Assembly: GCF_001592285.1 (NCBI RefSeq)
Contig: NZ_BCWQ01000004.1
Coordinates: 186,001 to 250,000 of the forward strand
Length of the DNA stretch: 64,000 nt
Direction of reading: 5' to 3'
Source of the DNA: Hydrogenophaga pseudoflava NBRC 102511
GTDB taxonomy: Bacteria > Pseudomonadota > Gammaproteobacteria > Burkholderiales > Burkholderiaceae_C
Below the pieces are notes generated by a model. The model was not told where the DNA came from and did not search any database. It saw only the letters and a list, made by a program, of their open reading frames with translations. The translations under genes were made by a program, and so were the position numbers. The number at the start of each line of letters is the position of its first letter. The first letter of the stretch is position 1. Below, piece by piece: positions 1 through 10,794 of the stretch.

Positions 1-106
1 AGGGGTCGGCGGCGTCGATGGCCCAGGCATCGTGGAAGTCGGCGCCTTCCAGGCGCAGGGCGATGCGGCTGCCCGCGGGCGGGGCGACGGCGGTGGGTGT
101 GTTCAT
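1..106 (-). CDS. N-terminal fragment of an uncharacterised protein (possibly DUF2867)
   Basis: Only the first 35 codons lie in the window; the gene runs off the left edge. The start is the ATG whose complement is at 104-106, with no other candidate between it and the neighbouring hemerythrin gene. The visible peptide starts with a Pro/Ala-rich stretch and then a GSRIALRLEGADFHDAWAI-like segment. That segment resembles, from memory only, the opening of small DUF2867 proteins of Comamonadaceae. No catalytic motif is visible in the fragment, so no function is proposed. Confidence 0.4.
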   Translation of the reverse strand, partial: MNTPTAVAPPAGSRIALRLEGADFHDAWAIDAADP

Positions 107-133
107 CCACCCACTGTAGCCGCCCGGTGGCGG

Positions 134-643
134 TCAGGAGCAGCTGACGCTGCCGCAGCCGCTCATGGTGGCCGGGCGCACCCGGCTGGGGTCGGCCAGG
201 GTTTCGGTGCGGGAGTCGAAACCCACGTCCTTCATGTGCAGCGCCAGGCCGGCGTCCATGGTGGCGGCGTGCTGCGGGAACCACTCGACCAGCGCCTCGG
301 CCAGGCGTGTGATGATTTCCTTGTCGTCTTTTTCGTAGTGCTCCACCACGGCGTGCAGCGTTTCCATGATGGTGGCGTGGTGGCCGGCGTGGCAGTTGTC
401 GGGCGCGAAGCCGGTGGCCACCATCCAGCGCTCTTCCTGGGCGAAGTGCTCCTTGGTGTGCTCGATGAACTCGAGGTAGAGCGGCAGTTGCTGGTCTTGC
501 GGGGTGGCCAGCAGCCGGTTGAGCATCTCCACGAACTCTTCATGGGTGTCGTCCATGCGGCCGTCGCCGGTCTGCAGCTGCGGGGTCCAGTCCAGCCCGG
601 TGGTGGCCTGGGCGGGGGCTTCGGGGGTGGTGGTCGCTTCCAT
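134..643 (-). CDS. Bacteriohemerythrin-like protein
   Basis: A 169-residue four-helix-bundle protein of the hemerythrin family, which binds O2 at a non-haem di-iron centre. All seven expected ligands can be picked out in order: H34, H66 and E70 (HxxxE), H85 and H89 (HxxxH), H125 and D130 (HxxxxD). The length is slightly above the 130-150 residues usual for single-domain bacteriohemerythrins. The extra residues are an Ala/Thr/Pro-rich N-terminus and a C-terminal tail ending in CGSVSC, whose two Cys lie outside the iron site. The start is the ATG at 643, directly before the conserved L-x-W opening. There is no signal peptide, so it should be cytoplasmic. O2 or NO storage or sensing is inferred from the family; the next gene upstream in the same direction is an HDOD signalling protein. 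Confidence 0.85.
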   Translation of the reverse strand: MEATTTPEAPAQATTGLDWTPQLQTGDGRMDDTHEEFVEMLNRLLATPQDQQLPLYLEFIEHTKEHFAQEERWMVATGFAPDNCHAGHHATIMETLHAVVEHYEKDDKEIITRLAEALVEWFPQHAATMDAGLALHMKDVGFDSRTETLADPSRVRPATMSGCGSVSCS

Positions 644-690
644 GGGGTGCCACTGTAGCTGCAAACCGCTGCCCGGGCGCTTGACCGGGG

Positions 691-1830
691 TCAAGCCTCG
701 GCGGTGGCGCGGCCCATCATCTGGTCCAGCGCGGCCTGCAGTTCGGGCGCGGCCAGCGCCTGATCGAGCCGGGCCAGGGCGGGGTGGGCCAGGCTGGCGC
801 GCAGGTGGTGGGTGTCGGCGGCAATGTCCAGCGCCGGGTCGTAGCCTTCGAGGCTGTCGAGCTCTCCCAGCGCAAAGTGCTCGCCCAGTCGGGCGCAGAG
901 ATAGCCCAGCGCAAACCGCGGTGCCCGGGCGCGGTCGGTGACCATGAAAGGCGTCGCCAGCTGGCGGCCGACGCCGCAGACCTCGTCGATCAGGCTCTCG
1001 GGCAGCTCCCAGGACTTCATCAGCAGGCTGCCGATTTCGCTGGCGTTCAGGCCCAGCAGTTCCTGCTCGGTGTGGGCGCGCTGCAACCGGTTCTGGTGGT
1101 GCCACGGCTCCAGGCGCGAGGCGGGAATCAGGGATGCGGCCGCCAGTTGCCCCACGAAGCTGAGCACGACCTGGGTGGAGAGGTTGCCCACATCGGGCAG
1201 GTTGAGCGCCTTGCCCAGCCGCACGCAGAGTTCGCTGGCGATGGCGCTGGCCTGCCAGATGGCGTCGAAGCAGCGCTGCGCCTCGGCCAGCTTGGGCTTG
1301 AAGGCCTCGGCCAGCATGTACTGCAGGCAGATGCTGCGCACGGTGTTCATGCCCAGGAAGGTCACCGCATGGCCGATGTTGGTCACGGGGGTGCGCAGCC
1401 CGTACATCGGCGAGTTCACCGTTGAAAGCACTTTGGCGGCGATCAGCGGCTCGCCCATCACCAGTTCGCTGAGCTCGGCGGAACCGGCCTTGGCCACGAA
1501 ATCCGGCGACAGCAGCTTCTGCATCGAACGCGGGGGGCGCGGGATGCCGCGGAAGGCGGCCAGCAGGGCGTCGCGGCGTGCGGGGTCGATGTCCTGTTCC
1601 CGCAGCCAGCGGAATCCAGCGAGTTCCGCCGGCATGGCTTCGGCCGGCGGCAGGGTGGTTTCACGGGCGGCGGGCGCGGGTGTCGGGGCGGCGGCGCGCA
1701 GCGCGGGGGCATTGCTGCGCTGTGCAGCGATGGGTCGTGCGGGCGCCGCTTTCACCGGTGGGCGGCGGAAGAACCACCAGGCCAGGGCCAGCGCCAGAAC
1801 ACCGGCCATCCAGTACATGAGCAGGGACAA
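691..1830 (-). CDS. Membrane-anchored HDOD domain protein
   Basis: 379 residues. Residues about 3-20 form one hydrophobic segment followed by RRPP, so the protein is probably an inner-membrane anchor with a cytoplasmic body. After an Ala/Pro-rich linker (about 25-70) comes an HDOD domain from about residue 90, with the typical opening (IPRPPRSMQKLL) and a conserved core (VLSTVNSPMYGL, then NIGHAVTFLGMNTVRSI). HDOD domains are catalytically degenerate relatives of HD phosphohydrolases found in signalling proteins; partner and output are unknown. The start is a TTG: a GGAGG at 1836-1840 sits five bases upstream, whereas the next in-frame ATG (codon 5) would be 17 bases away. It lies 47 bases upstream of the hemerythrin gene, same direction. 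Confidence 0.8.
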   Translation of the reverse strand: MSLLMYWMAGVLALALAWWFFRRPPVKAAPARPIAAQRSNAPALRAAAPTPAPAARETTLPPAEAMPAELAGFRWLREQDIDPARRDALLAAFRGIPRPPRSMQKLLSPDFVAKAGSAELSELVMGEPLIAAKVLSTVNSPMYGLRTPVTNIGHAVTFLGMNTVRSICLQYMLAEAFKPKLAEAQRCFDAIWQASAIASELCVRLGKALNLPDVGNLSTQVVLSFVGQLAAASLIPASRLEPWHHQNRLQRAHTEQELLGLNASEIGSLLMKSWELPESLIDEVCGVGRQLATPFMVTDRARAPRFALGYLCARLGEHFALGELDSLEGYDPALDIAADTHHLRASLAHPALARLDQALAAPELQAALDQMMGRATAEA

Positions 1831-1854
1831 GACAACCTCCGTTCAGGGATGAGT

Positions 1855-1877
1855 GTCCGTGGGCCACGGACTTTTTT
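1855..1877 (+). terminator. Rho-independent terminator on the plus strand without a plus-strand gene
   Basis: A 7-bp stem (GTCCGTG/CACGGAC) with a 3-base loop is followed directly by six T on the plus strand. Read leftwards, the hairpin has no U-tract, so it suits rightward transcription only. Every gene from 1 to 3370 is on the minus strand, so there is no evident client. Confidence 0.55.
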
Positions 1878-1936
1878 ACCCCCCGTAGATCGGCATCTGT
1901 GCGCCAGTCTTGAGGAAACTGGCCGGCTGACCGCTG

Positions 1937-3370
<1,434 letters not shown>

Positions 3371-3481
3371 GGTGGTGCCAGCGGCGAGAGAAAGGATCGG
3401 AGGGCGGCGCGTGCGCCTGGAGGAATGGCCCCGGGCGCTGTGGACCATGCGGTCTGACGGCGACAACCTATAGTGCGAGCC

Positions 3482-4543
3482 ATGCGGGACTCCAGAATTT
3501 TATCGAGCTTCCAGGACCTGTCGTCGACCATGGGCGCGCTGCCGCTGTCGCAGATGCCCGAGCACCGGCGCGACGTCGAACTGGTGTACGACACCTGTCA
3601 ACTGGGCGTGGTGCTGCGCGTGGTGCTGTTCGTGCAGGCGATCGCCTGGGTGGCGGCCTTGTATGGTGCGCAGAGTCTGGTCGACTGGCTGGAGACGCTG
3701 GCAGTGCTGACAGCGGCCACGCTGCCCTCGGTGCTGATCTGGCTGCTGGTGACCTGCGGCCTCAAGCGGCAACTGGCGCGCCTGCCCATGCCGGCCCAGT
3801 GGGCGGCGGGCATCGGCCTGGGCGCGGTGTCGGCGATCTACGGTTGCGGCATGCTGGTCTGGGCCGGTCTGGTGTCTCCGGCCCCCTGGCTGGCCAGCGC
3901 CGCCAGCGGCGCGCTGGTCGCGACCGTGGTCGTGGCGGGCCTGGTCTGGCGCCTTCGGGCCAAGGCCCCGGCCGGCACCACGGCGCGCCTGGCCGAGCTG
4001 CAGGCGCGCATCCGCCCGCACTTTCTCTTCAACACGCTCAACAGCGCGATCGCGCTGGTGCGCGCCGAACCCGCCAAGGCCGAGGCCCTGCTGGAAGACC
4101 TAAGCGAGTTGTTCCGCCACGCCCTGGCAGATTCGCAGGAGGCGGTGCCGCTGGCGCAGGAGCTGGCGCTGGCCGAGCACTACCTGGCGATCGAGCAGGT
4201 GCGCTTTGGCGAGCGCCTGCGGCTGGAATGGAACCTGGACCCGAAAGCGGCCGGCGCGAAGCTGCCACCACTGATCCTGCAGCCGCTGGTCGAGAATGCG
4301 GTCAAGCACGGTGTCGAACCGAGTCCGACCGGCGCCACCGTGCGCATCACCACCAAGCGCCGCGGTGGCATGGTGGTCATCAAGGTGACGAACACCGTGC
4401 CCGCCGGCAGCGGCCCACCGGGGCACGGTCTGGCCCAGGACAATGTGCGTCAGCGGCTCGCGCTGCTGCACGATGTCGAGGGCCGGTTCCAGTCGGCGCT
4501 GGTGAATGGCGTGTACCAGGTTCGACTCGAAATACCGATATAA
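3482..4543 (+). CDS. algZ: AlgZ/LytS-family sensor histidine kinase
   Basis: 353 residues. Four hydrophobic segments (about 41-62, 72-95, 107-130 and 136-156) form the membrane sensor part. A His_kinase domain of the LytS/AlgZ type follows, with phospho-acceptor H180 in [13 protein letters not shown]. The ATPase N-box is [14 protein letters not shown] (about 261-274), and the Gly-rich end is short, as in this family. The assigned ATG at 3482 has no clear Shine-Dalgarno, and a GTG three codons upstream is possible. The cognate regulator is encoded 34 bases downstream. AlgZ (FimS) controls type IV pili and alginate in Pseudomonas; the targets here are not known. The symbol rests on family plus the argH neighbourhood, not on shown orthology. 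Confidence 0.82.
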   Translation: MRDSRILSSFQDLSSTMGALPLSQMPEHRRDVELVYDTCQLGVVLRVVLFVQAIAWVAALYGAQSLVDWLETLAVLTAATLPSVLIWLLVTCGLKRQLARLPMPAQWAAGIGLGAVSAIYGCGMLVWAGLVSPAPWLASAASGALVATVVVAGLVWRLRAKAPAGTTARLAELQARIRPHFLFNTLNSAIALVRAEPAKAEALLEDLSELFRHALADSQEAVPLAQELALAEHYLAIEQVRFGERLRLEWNLDPKAAGAKLPPLILQPLVENAVKHGVEPSPTGATVRITTKRRGGMVVIKVTNTVPAGSGPPGHGLAQDNVRQRLALLHDVEGRFQSALVNGVYQVRLEIPI

Positions 4544-4577
4544 GACAGTCTGGACGCAGGGATCAACGGAGCGTGAC

Positions 4578-5315
4578 ATGGCACTCAAGGTACTGATCGT
4601 GGACGACGAAGCGCTGGCGCGGTCGCGGCTGCGCACGCTGCTGGGCGACTGCACCGATCCGCGCGCCGAGGTGGTCGGCGAGGCTGGCAACGCGGTGCAG
4701 GCGATGGACCAGATCCAGCGCGCGCCCTGCGACCTGCTGCTGCTGGACATTCACATGCCGGGCGTGGACGGCATGGCACTGGCGGAGAACCTGCGCTCGA
4801 TGGCCGCCCCGCCCCGGGTGGTGTTCGTGACCGCGCACGCCGAGCATGCGGTGCATGCCTTCGAGTTGGATGCGGTCGACTACCTGACCAAGCCGGTGCG
4901 TCTGGAGCGCCTGCAGCAGGCCCTGCAGAAGGTGCAGCGGCTGATGACGGCGGAGCCGTCGGAGGCGGGCGGGGGAACCGAGAGCCTGCTGATCCAGGAG
5001 CGGGGCCGCAGCGAGCGGGTGGCGCTGTCGGAGGTGATCTACCTGAAGGCCGAGCTGAAGTACATCACCGTGCGCACGGCGGAGAAGGAGCACATCTACG
5101 ACGGCGCGCTGAGCGATCTGGAGCAGAAGTACGCCCACCTGTTCGTGCGCGTGCACCGCAACGCGCTGGTGGCGCGGCGCTGTGTGCGGGCGGTGGAGAA
5201 GCACAACGATCCGGTCGAGGGCGAGGGCTGGACGGTGCGCCTCGATGGCTGCGACGAGCGCCTGGCGGTGTCGCGCCGTCAGCTGGCGGCGGTGCGGGAG
5301 TCGCTGGTCGGCTGA
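4578..5315 (+). CDS. algR: AlgR/LytTR response regulator
   Basis: 245 residues. The N-terminal receiver has acidic pair D9-D10, phosphorylation site D57 in LLLLDIHMPG, and the conserved Lys in the YLTKPV segment. The C-terminal LytTR DNA-binding domain spans about 140-243 and includes the typical segments EVIYLKAELKYITVRT and FVRVHRNALVA. GGAG lies six bases before the ATG. It is 34 bases downstream of the AlgZ-type kinase and surely its partner. In Pseudomonas and many betaproteobacteria hemC follows algR; here a palindromic repeat and then recJ follow, so the usual synteny is broken at this point. Confidence 0.88.
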   Translation: MALKVLIVDDEALARSRLRTLLGDCTDPRAEVVGEAGNAVQAMDQIQRAPCDLLLLDIHMPGVDGMALAENLRSMAAPPRVVFVTAHAEHAVHAFELDAVDYLTKPVRLERLQQALQKVQRLMTAEPSEAGGGTESLLIQERGRSERVALSEVIYLKAELKYITVRTAEKEHIYDGALSDLEQKYAHLFVRVHRNALVARRCVRAVEKHNDPVEGEGWTVRLDGCDERLAVSRRQLAAVRESLVG

Positions 5316-5379
5316 CTTTCCGTTCGCCGCTTTGTTGGCGTTGACGGAGCTCCGGTCAGCGGCGACTCGGGTGACCGGC

Positions 5380-5578
5380 TCCGCTCATGTCCCCCGGATC
5401 GGGCCGTGCCCGATCCTCCTCCTTTACTTCGCTGCGCCGGTCACCCCAGCCACCGCTGACCTCCTGGCGGGAGCCAGTCGGGGAGCGCAGACCATGTCAC
5501 GGGCTGGGGAGGGTGGACAGTGCTGTGCAGCGAAGTAAAGGAGGAGACGGCCGAAGGCCGTCGGGGGACATGAGCGGA
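5380..5578. repeat. Palindromic intergenic repeat element, about 200 bp
   Basis: This fills the gene-free gap 5316-5630. Outer arms 5380-5395 and 5563-5578 are exact inverted copies (16 bp, CCGCTCATGTCCCCC core). Inner arms 5416-5435 and 5527-5546 are exact inverted copies (20 bp, with TTTACTTCGC). Between outer and inner arm each side has its own hairpin: GGATCGGGC/GCCCGATCC at 5396-5416 and ACGGCC/GGCCGT at 5547-5561. A further inverted pair, GTGACCGGC at 5371-5379 and GCCGGTCAC at 5436-5444, brackets the left half. No protein gene is apparent inside. The architecture suggests a REP/MITE-like dispersed repeat; similar sequence is, from memory, common between genes in Comamonadaceae. Lying between two 3' ends, it may also stop transcription. 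Confidence 0.75.
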
Positions 5579-5630
5579 ACAGTGCCGGCCGCCCTCCCCA
5601 GCAACGCCCAAGTGCCGGCGTGAAAGGACC

Positions 5631-7367
5631 TCAGACCTCCGCCGCCTCGATCAAAAACCGGACCCGCCGCTGCCCCTGCCACTCGTCCGCATCCAGCCGG
5701 AACGCAATCTTCACCGAGGGCGGCAGCGGTTCCGTGTGACCGAACCAGATCCCGTCGACCTGGTCGCCCTGGTGCTTGAGCTTCACCGACAGGTGCTTCT
5801 CGCCCACCAGCCGCTGGCTCACCACCTGCACCTCTTCGCAGAACACCGGCGGGGCAAAACCCTGGCCCCAGACCTCGGCGTGCAGCGTGTCCACCAGGTC
5901 CGGACGCCGGTACTGCCTGTCGAGCACGCCATCGGCTTCCAGCCGGCGCTGCAGCGTGGCCGCGTCCAGCCACTCGTGGGCCACCTGTGCAAAGGCTTGC
6001 TCGAAGGTGTCGATGTGTTCTTCGTCAATCGTGCAGCCGGCGGCCATGGCGTGGCCGCCGAAACGCAGCAGCACACCAGGGTGGCGCTTGGCCACCAGGT
6101 CGAGCGCATCGCGCAGGTGGAAGCCCGGAATCGAGCGGCCCGAGCCCTTGAGCTCGTGCTCCTTGCCCTCGGCGCCGCTGGCCGCGAACACAAAAGTCGG
6201 GCGGTGCAGCTTGTCCTTCAGGCGCGAGGCCACGATGCCGACCACGCCCTCGTGGAAGTCGGGATCGAACACGGTGATGGCCGGTGGCGGCTCCTCGCTC
6301 TCGTCGAACAGCTCCTCCACGATCATCAGCGCCTGCTCGCGCATCTCGCCTTCAATCGTCTTGCGCTCGCGGTTGATGCCGTCCAGCGTGCGCGCCAGTT
6401 CGTCGGCGCGACCGGGGTCGTCGGTCAGCAGGCATTCGATGCCCAGCGTCATGTCGGCCAGGCGGCCGGCGGCGTTCAGGCGCGGGCCCAGCGCAAAGCC
6501 GAAGTCGAAGGCGCTGGCCTTGGCCGGCTGGCGCGCGGCCACGGCGAACAGCGCGGCCATGCCCGGCGGCATGGCGCTGGCGCGCACACGCTTGAGGCCC
6601 TGGGCGACGAGGCGGCGGTTGTTCGCGTCGAGTTTGACCACATCGGCCACGGTGCCGAGAGCGACAAGGGGCAGCAGCGTGTCGATCTTGGGCTGCGTTT
6701 TTGCGTCGAACACACCGCGTTCGCGCAGCTCGGCGCGCAGCGCCAGCAGCACGTAGAACATCACGCCCACACCCGCAATGCTCTTGCTCTCGAAGCCGCA
6801 GCCCGGCTGGTTGGGGTTGACGATGGTGCAGTCGGTCGGCAGCGTGACCGCGCCGTCGATGACGGCGGGCAGGTGGTGGTCGGTCACCAGCACGTTCAGG
6901 CCCGCCTCGCGCGCGGCGCGCACGCCGGCCACGCTGGCAATACCGTTGTCCACGGTGACCAGCCAGTCCGCGTCACGCTGCTTGACGCGCTGCGCAATCG
7001 ACGGCGTGAGGCCGTAGCCGTCGGTCACGCGGTCGGGCACCAGGTATTCGACCTTGTCCCAGCCCATGGGGGCGCCCAGCAGTTTCAACCCGCGCACGCC
7101 GACGGCGCAGGCGGTGGCGCCGTCGCAGTCGTAGTCGGCCACGATGCACAGGCGCTGGCCAGCGGCCATGGCGTCGGCCAGCTGCTTCGCGGCGGTGGTG
7201 GCGTTCAGCATCTGCGTGGGCGGGATCAGCAGGGACAACGCGTCGTCCAGCTGTTCCTTGGCGGTGATGCCTCGGGCGGCGAACAGGCGGGCCAGCAGCG
7301 GGTGCAGGCCGGCCTGCTCCAGCGCCCAGGCGGCGCGCGGTGGCACATCGCGGGTGATGATCTTCAT
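5631..7367 (-). CDS. recJ: Single-stranded-DNA-specific 5'-3' exonuclease RecJ
   Basis: 578 residues, as expected for RecJ, which degrades ssDNA 5' to 3' in recombination and mismatch repair. DHH-family motifs are intact: DYDCDGATA (78-86), a VTVDNGI segment (about 137-143) and DHH at 163-165. The DHHA1 part is marked by FGGHAMAAG, and an OB-fold C-terminus follows. The ATG at 7367 overlaps the stop of the upstream RpfE-like gene as ATGA, so the two are probably translationally coupled. Confidence 0.96.
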   Translation of the reverse strand: MKIITRDVPPRAAWALEQAGLHPLLARLFAARGITAKEQLDDALSLLIPPTQMLNATTAAKQLADAMAAGQRLCIVADYDCDGATACAVGVRGLKLLGAPMGWDKVEYLVPDRVTDGYGLTPSIAQRVKQRDADWLVTVDNGIASVAGVRAAREAGLNVLVTDHHLPAVIDGAVTLPTDCTIVNPNQPGCGFESKSIAGVGVMFYVLLALRAELRERGVFDAKTQPKIDTLLPLVALGTVADVVKLDANNRRLVAQGLKRVRASAMPPGMAALFAVAARQPAKASAFDFGFALGPRLNAAGRLADMTLGIECLLTDDPGRADELARTLDGINRERKTIEGEMREQALMIVEELFDESEEPPPAITVFDPDFHEGVVGIVASRLKDKLHRPTFVFAASGAEGKEHELKGSGRSIPGFHLRDALDLVAKRHPGVLLRFGGHAMAAGCTIDEEHIDTFEQAFAQVAHEWLDAATLQRRLEADGVLDRQYRRPDLVDTLHAEVWGQGFAPPVFCEEVQVVSQRLVGEKHLSVKLKHQGDQVDGIWFGHTEPLPPSVKIAFRLDADEWQGQRRVRFLIEAAEV

Positions 7368-8314
7368 AGGTCTTTCAGGGTGTCGCTGACCGGCGTGGTG
7401 CCAAACAGCTGCTTGATCGAACGGCCGAGGCGCGCGAAGGCGCCGGCCGGGGCGGTGGTCCAGGTGCGGGCGTGGCGTTCGCCGCAGAGGGTGAGGGTGA
7501 CGGGCTCGCCGCGCTGGGCGGCCGCCAGCAGCGCGGCGATCTCGCCCGCGTCCAGCGCCTGCCAGGCCTTCTGCCAGCCGGCCCAGTCACCGCGCAGCGC
7601 GGCCTGACGCAGGGTGTCGGGCATGTCCGGCGCCTCGGCCAGCGCCGGGGGCGCGGCCAGCGCGCCCGCGCCATGCACCCAGAAACCGTTGACCGGCAGC
7701 AGGCCGCGCGCGGTGCGGGCGTCATGCGCCGGGTGGGTGTAGAACAGCATCTGCGCCTCGCTCTGCAGGCGCTTGAGCAGGCGCGCACCCGCCACGTTGG
7801 CGGGGCTCTCGGCCAGCCAGGCGTCCACCATGCGGCCACTCACCCGGTCCAGGCTGGCGCAGGCGATGCCGCGCAGCGGCTCGCCGCTGGCGTGCCACTC
7901 GGTGGCGCTCTCCCGGCGCAGCGTGAGGCCGTCTTCGGCGCACAGCGGCTCGAAGGCCTCGAACAGGGCGCGCGAGTCGGCGTCGTCCAGCGCCAGCTGC
8001 GCACCCGGCAGCAGCGTGACCTGTTCCATGCCGACCTGGTAGTGGCAGAGGCTGAACCAGGCCTGGGGCGCGGTGGGTGCTTCGCTCTGAGCGGCCGCCC
8101 AGGGAATCTGCCCGTCGGCCACTGGCAGGCCCAGCGCGCGGGCCAGGGCCCGCTCGTGCGGGGGTGTGAGGCTGTGGTCGTCGCCCCGGTCGGCGGGCTG
8201 CTCGGCCAGGCGCGCCAGCAGGGCCTGCAGGTTGGGCAGTTTCAGGCCGGGGAGCAGCGCCTGGCATTCGGGGGCGCTGGCGGCGGCAAAGGGGATCAGC
8301 AGGTGGTGGGGCAC
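7364..8314 (-). CDS. RpfE-like protein of unknown function
   Basis: About 316 residues with no signal peptide or membrane segment. I recognise it as the betaproteobacterial family often labelled 'RpfE regulatory protein' or, doubtfully, 'phosphoglycerate mutase' and found next to recJ. Conserved-looking stretches are PHHLLIPFAA at the N-terminus, ARALGLP with a following IPWAA, a CHYQVGMEQVTLL segment, and LALDDADSRALFEAFEPL. No active-site motif of a real mutase is visible, so the enzyme label should not be trusted. The start is uncertain: GTG at 8314 fits the conserved opening, and the frame stays open to 8362. Its TGA overlaps the recJ ATG. Confidence 0.65.
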   Translation of the reverse strand: MPHHLLIPFAAASAPECQALLPGLKLPNLQALLARLAEQPADRGDDHSLTPPHERALARALGLPVADGQIPWAAAQSEAPTAPQAWFSLCHYQVGMEQVTLLPGAQLALDDADSRALFEAFEPLCAEDGLTLRRESATEWHASGEPLRGIACASLDRVSGRMVDAWLAESPANVAGARLLKRLQSEAQMLFYTHPAHDARTARGLLPVNGFWVHGAGALAAPPALAEAPDMPDTLRQAALRGDWAGWQKAWQALDAGEIAALLAAAQRGEPVTLTLCGERHARTWTTAPAGAFARLGRSIKQLFGTTPVSDTLKDL

Positions 8315-8383
8315 GAGGGACAAGCCGGACGGGGGAACAGCCGGGATTGTCGGGGATGCCACAATCGCCGCTGGATTTCATCG

Positions 8384-9632
8384 ATGCAAACCCCCTACGA
8401 ACTCATCCTCGGCTGGCGCTACACGCGCGCCGGCCGCGCCACCCGGCGCAACGGCTTCATCTCCTTCATCTCGGGCGTGTCCATGCTGGGCATCGCGCTC
8501 GGTGTGGCGGCGCTCATCGTGGTGCTGTCGGTGATGAACGGCTTCCAGAAAGAGGTGCGCGACCGCATGCTGGGCGTGCTCTCGCACATCGAGCTGTACG
8601 ACGCCAGCGGCCAGGCCATTCCCGACCTCAATGCGGTGCTGACCACCGTGCGCCAGCACCCCGAGGTGGTCGGCGCGGCGCCCTATGTGGGCGCGCAGGC
8701 GCTGCTGGCGCGCGGCGAGGACATGAAGGGCGCCATCGTGCGCGGCATCGATCCGGCGCAGGAACCGCAGGTGGCCGACCTGGCGAAAGACCTTGCGCAG
8801 ACTTCACTGCCGCGGCTGGTGCCGGGCGGCTTCGGCGTGATCCTGGGTGGCGAACTGGCGCGCAGCCTGGGGGTGGGCATGGGCGACACGGTCACGCTGA
8901 TCGCGCCCAGCGGCCAGGTCACACCGGCCGGCGTGGTGCCGCGGGTGCGGCAGATGAACGTGGTCGGCACCTTCGACTCGGGCCACTACGAGTACGACTC
9001 GGCGCTGGCGCTGCTGCACGTCGAAGACGCGGCGCGCATCTTCCGCGTCGAGGGGCCGACGGGCGTGCGCATCAAGATCCGCGACCTGCACCAGGCGCGC
9101 GAGGTGGCGATCTCGCTGGCCGGCCAGTTGCCCGAGGGCATGCTGGTGAAGGACTGGACGCGCCAGAACCGCACCTGGTTCGCGGCCGTGCAGCTGGAAA
9201 AACGCATGATGTTCATCATCCTCACCCTCATCGTGGCGGTGGCGGCGTTCAACCTGGTGTCGACGCTGGTGATGACGGTGACCGACAAGCGCGCCGACAT
9301 CGCCATCCTGCGCACCCTGGGCGCGAGCCCGAAAAGCATCATGGGCGTGTTCATGGTGCAGGGCGCCATGGTGGGCGTGATCGGCACCGGCCTGGGCCTG
9401 CTGCTGGGGCTGGGCATCGCCTTCAACATCGACACCATCGTGCCGGCGCTGGAGCGCGCGCTGGGCGCCAGCTTCCTGCCGCAGGACGTCTACCTCATCA
9501 GCCGCATGCCCAGCGACCCGCAGCGCGCCGACATCCTGCCGATCGCGGTGATCTCGCTGATCCTCTCGTTTGTGGCCACGATCTACCCGAGCTGGCGCGC
9601 CAGCCGCGTCAATCCTGCTGAGGCTTTGCGTT

Positions 9633-9640
<8 letters not shown>
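8384..9640 (+). CDS. lolC: Lipoprotein-releasing ABC transporter permease LolC/LolE
   Basis: 418 residues. This is the inner-membrane permease that extracts outer-membrane lipoproteins for hand-over to LolA. It has an N-terminal transmembrane helix (about 25-50, [22 protein letters not shown]), a large periplasmic MacB-like domain (about 50-270) and three C-terminal helices (about 275-300, 320-350 and 378-402) of the FtsX fold. It is the only LolC/E gene in the window, which fits a homodimeric LolF-like arrangement. Its stop overlaps the start of lolD by eight bases, so subunits are co-translated. The ATG at 8384 is the start matching the family opening, though without a strong ribosome site. 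LolA is encoded at 43.1 kb. Confidence 0.93.
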
Positions 9641-10284
<644 letters not shown>

Positions 10285-10307
<23 letters not shown>

Positions 10308-10725
10308 CCAAGCGCAGCGGCTGGTCCAGGCCCTGCGCATGGATCAGCAGCGTGTCGCCCTGCACCTCGTAGCGCTGGGCTTTCTGCAGCGCGCCCAGGT
10401 AGCGCGATTCCTGCTCGCTGGCGCCACCAAGGCAGGCCATCTTGGTGGACATCAGCGGGCCGAACGTCAGGCGGTCCCGGTCGATCTCGACCGCGCCGGA
10501 AAATCGGTTGCAGGAGCCGTGGCCCACTGCCTGCCCCGGCTGTGGGAACACCAGCGTGGCCGCCGGCTGCGGTAGCGCGACCTGACCGGCGATGGACTGC
10601 AGCCGCCACTCGCTGCCCCAGAGCGGTTCGGGCGCCGACGAGGGCGCAGGGGCGGCGCAGGCCCCCAGCGTGCCGGCGATGGCCAGGGTCGCGATGGAAA
10701 ACAAACGGGTGGTGCGCAGTGACAT
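10285..10725 (-). CDS. META/HslJ-domain lipoprotein
   Basis: 146 residues. The signal peptide ends in a lipobox (TLGAC, Cys about 23), so it is probably a lipoprotein served by the Lol machinery encoded next door. One META domain fills the rest: WRLQSIAG opening, [11 protein letters not shown] (the family's CNxxxG-type motif) and TKMACLG. HslJ proteins are linked to heat-inducible novobiocin resistance in E. coli, but biochemical roles are unclear. A GGAGG seven bases upstream fixes the ATG at 10725. Its tail overlaps the end of lolD on the opposite strand. Confidence 0.85.
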
Positions 10726-10794
10726 GGGAATTCCTCCGTGGAGCCTAGCGGCCCCGGGGGTCGGGGCACAATCGTTCGAGGAGTTATACCCCCG

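Noticed and set aside
3469..3474. TATAGT as a -10 giving a leaderless algZ message
   Set aside because: No -35 at a usable distance could be found.
5736..7607. Long plus-strand open frame opposite recJ (over 600 codons)
   Set aside because: It is antisense to a perfect recJ, has no ribosome site and a His/Ala/Gly-rich composition; such frames are expected opposite GC-rich genes.
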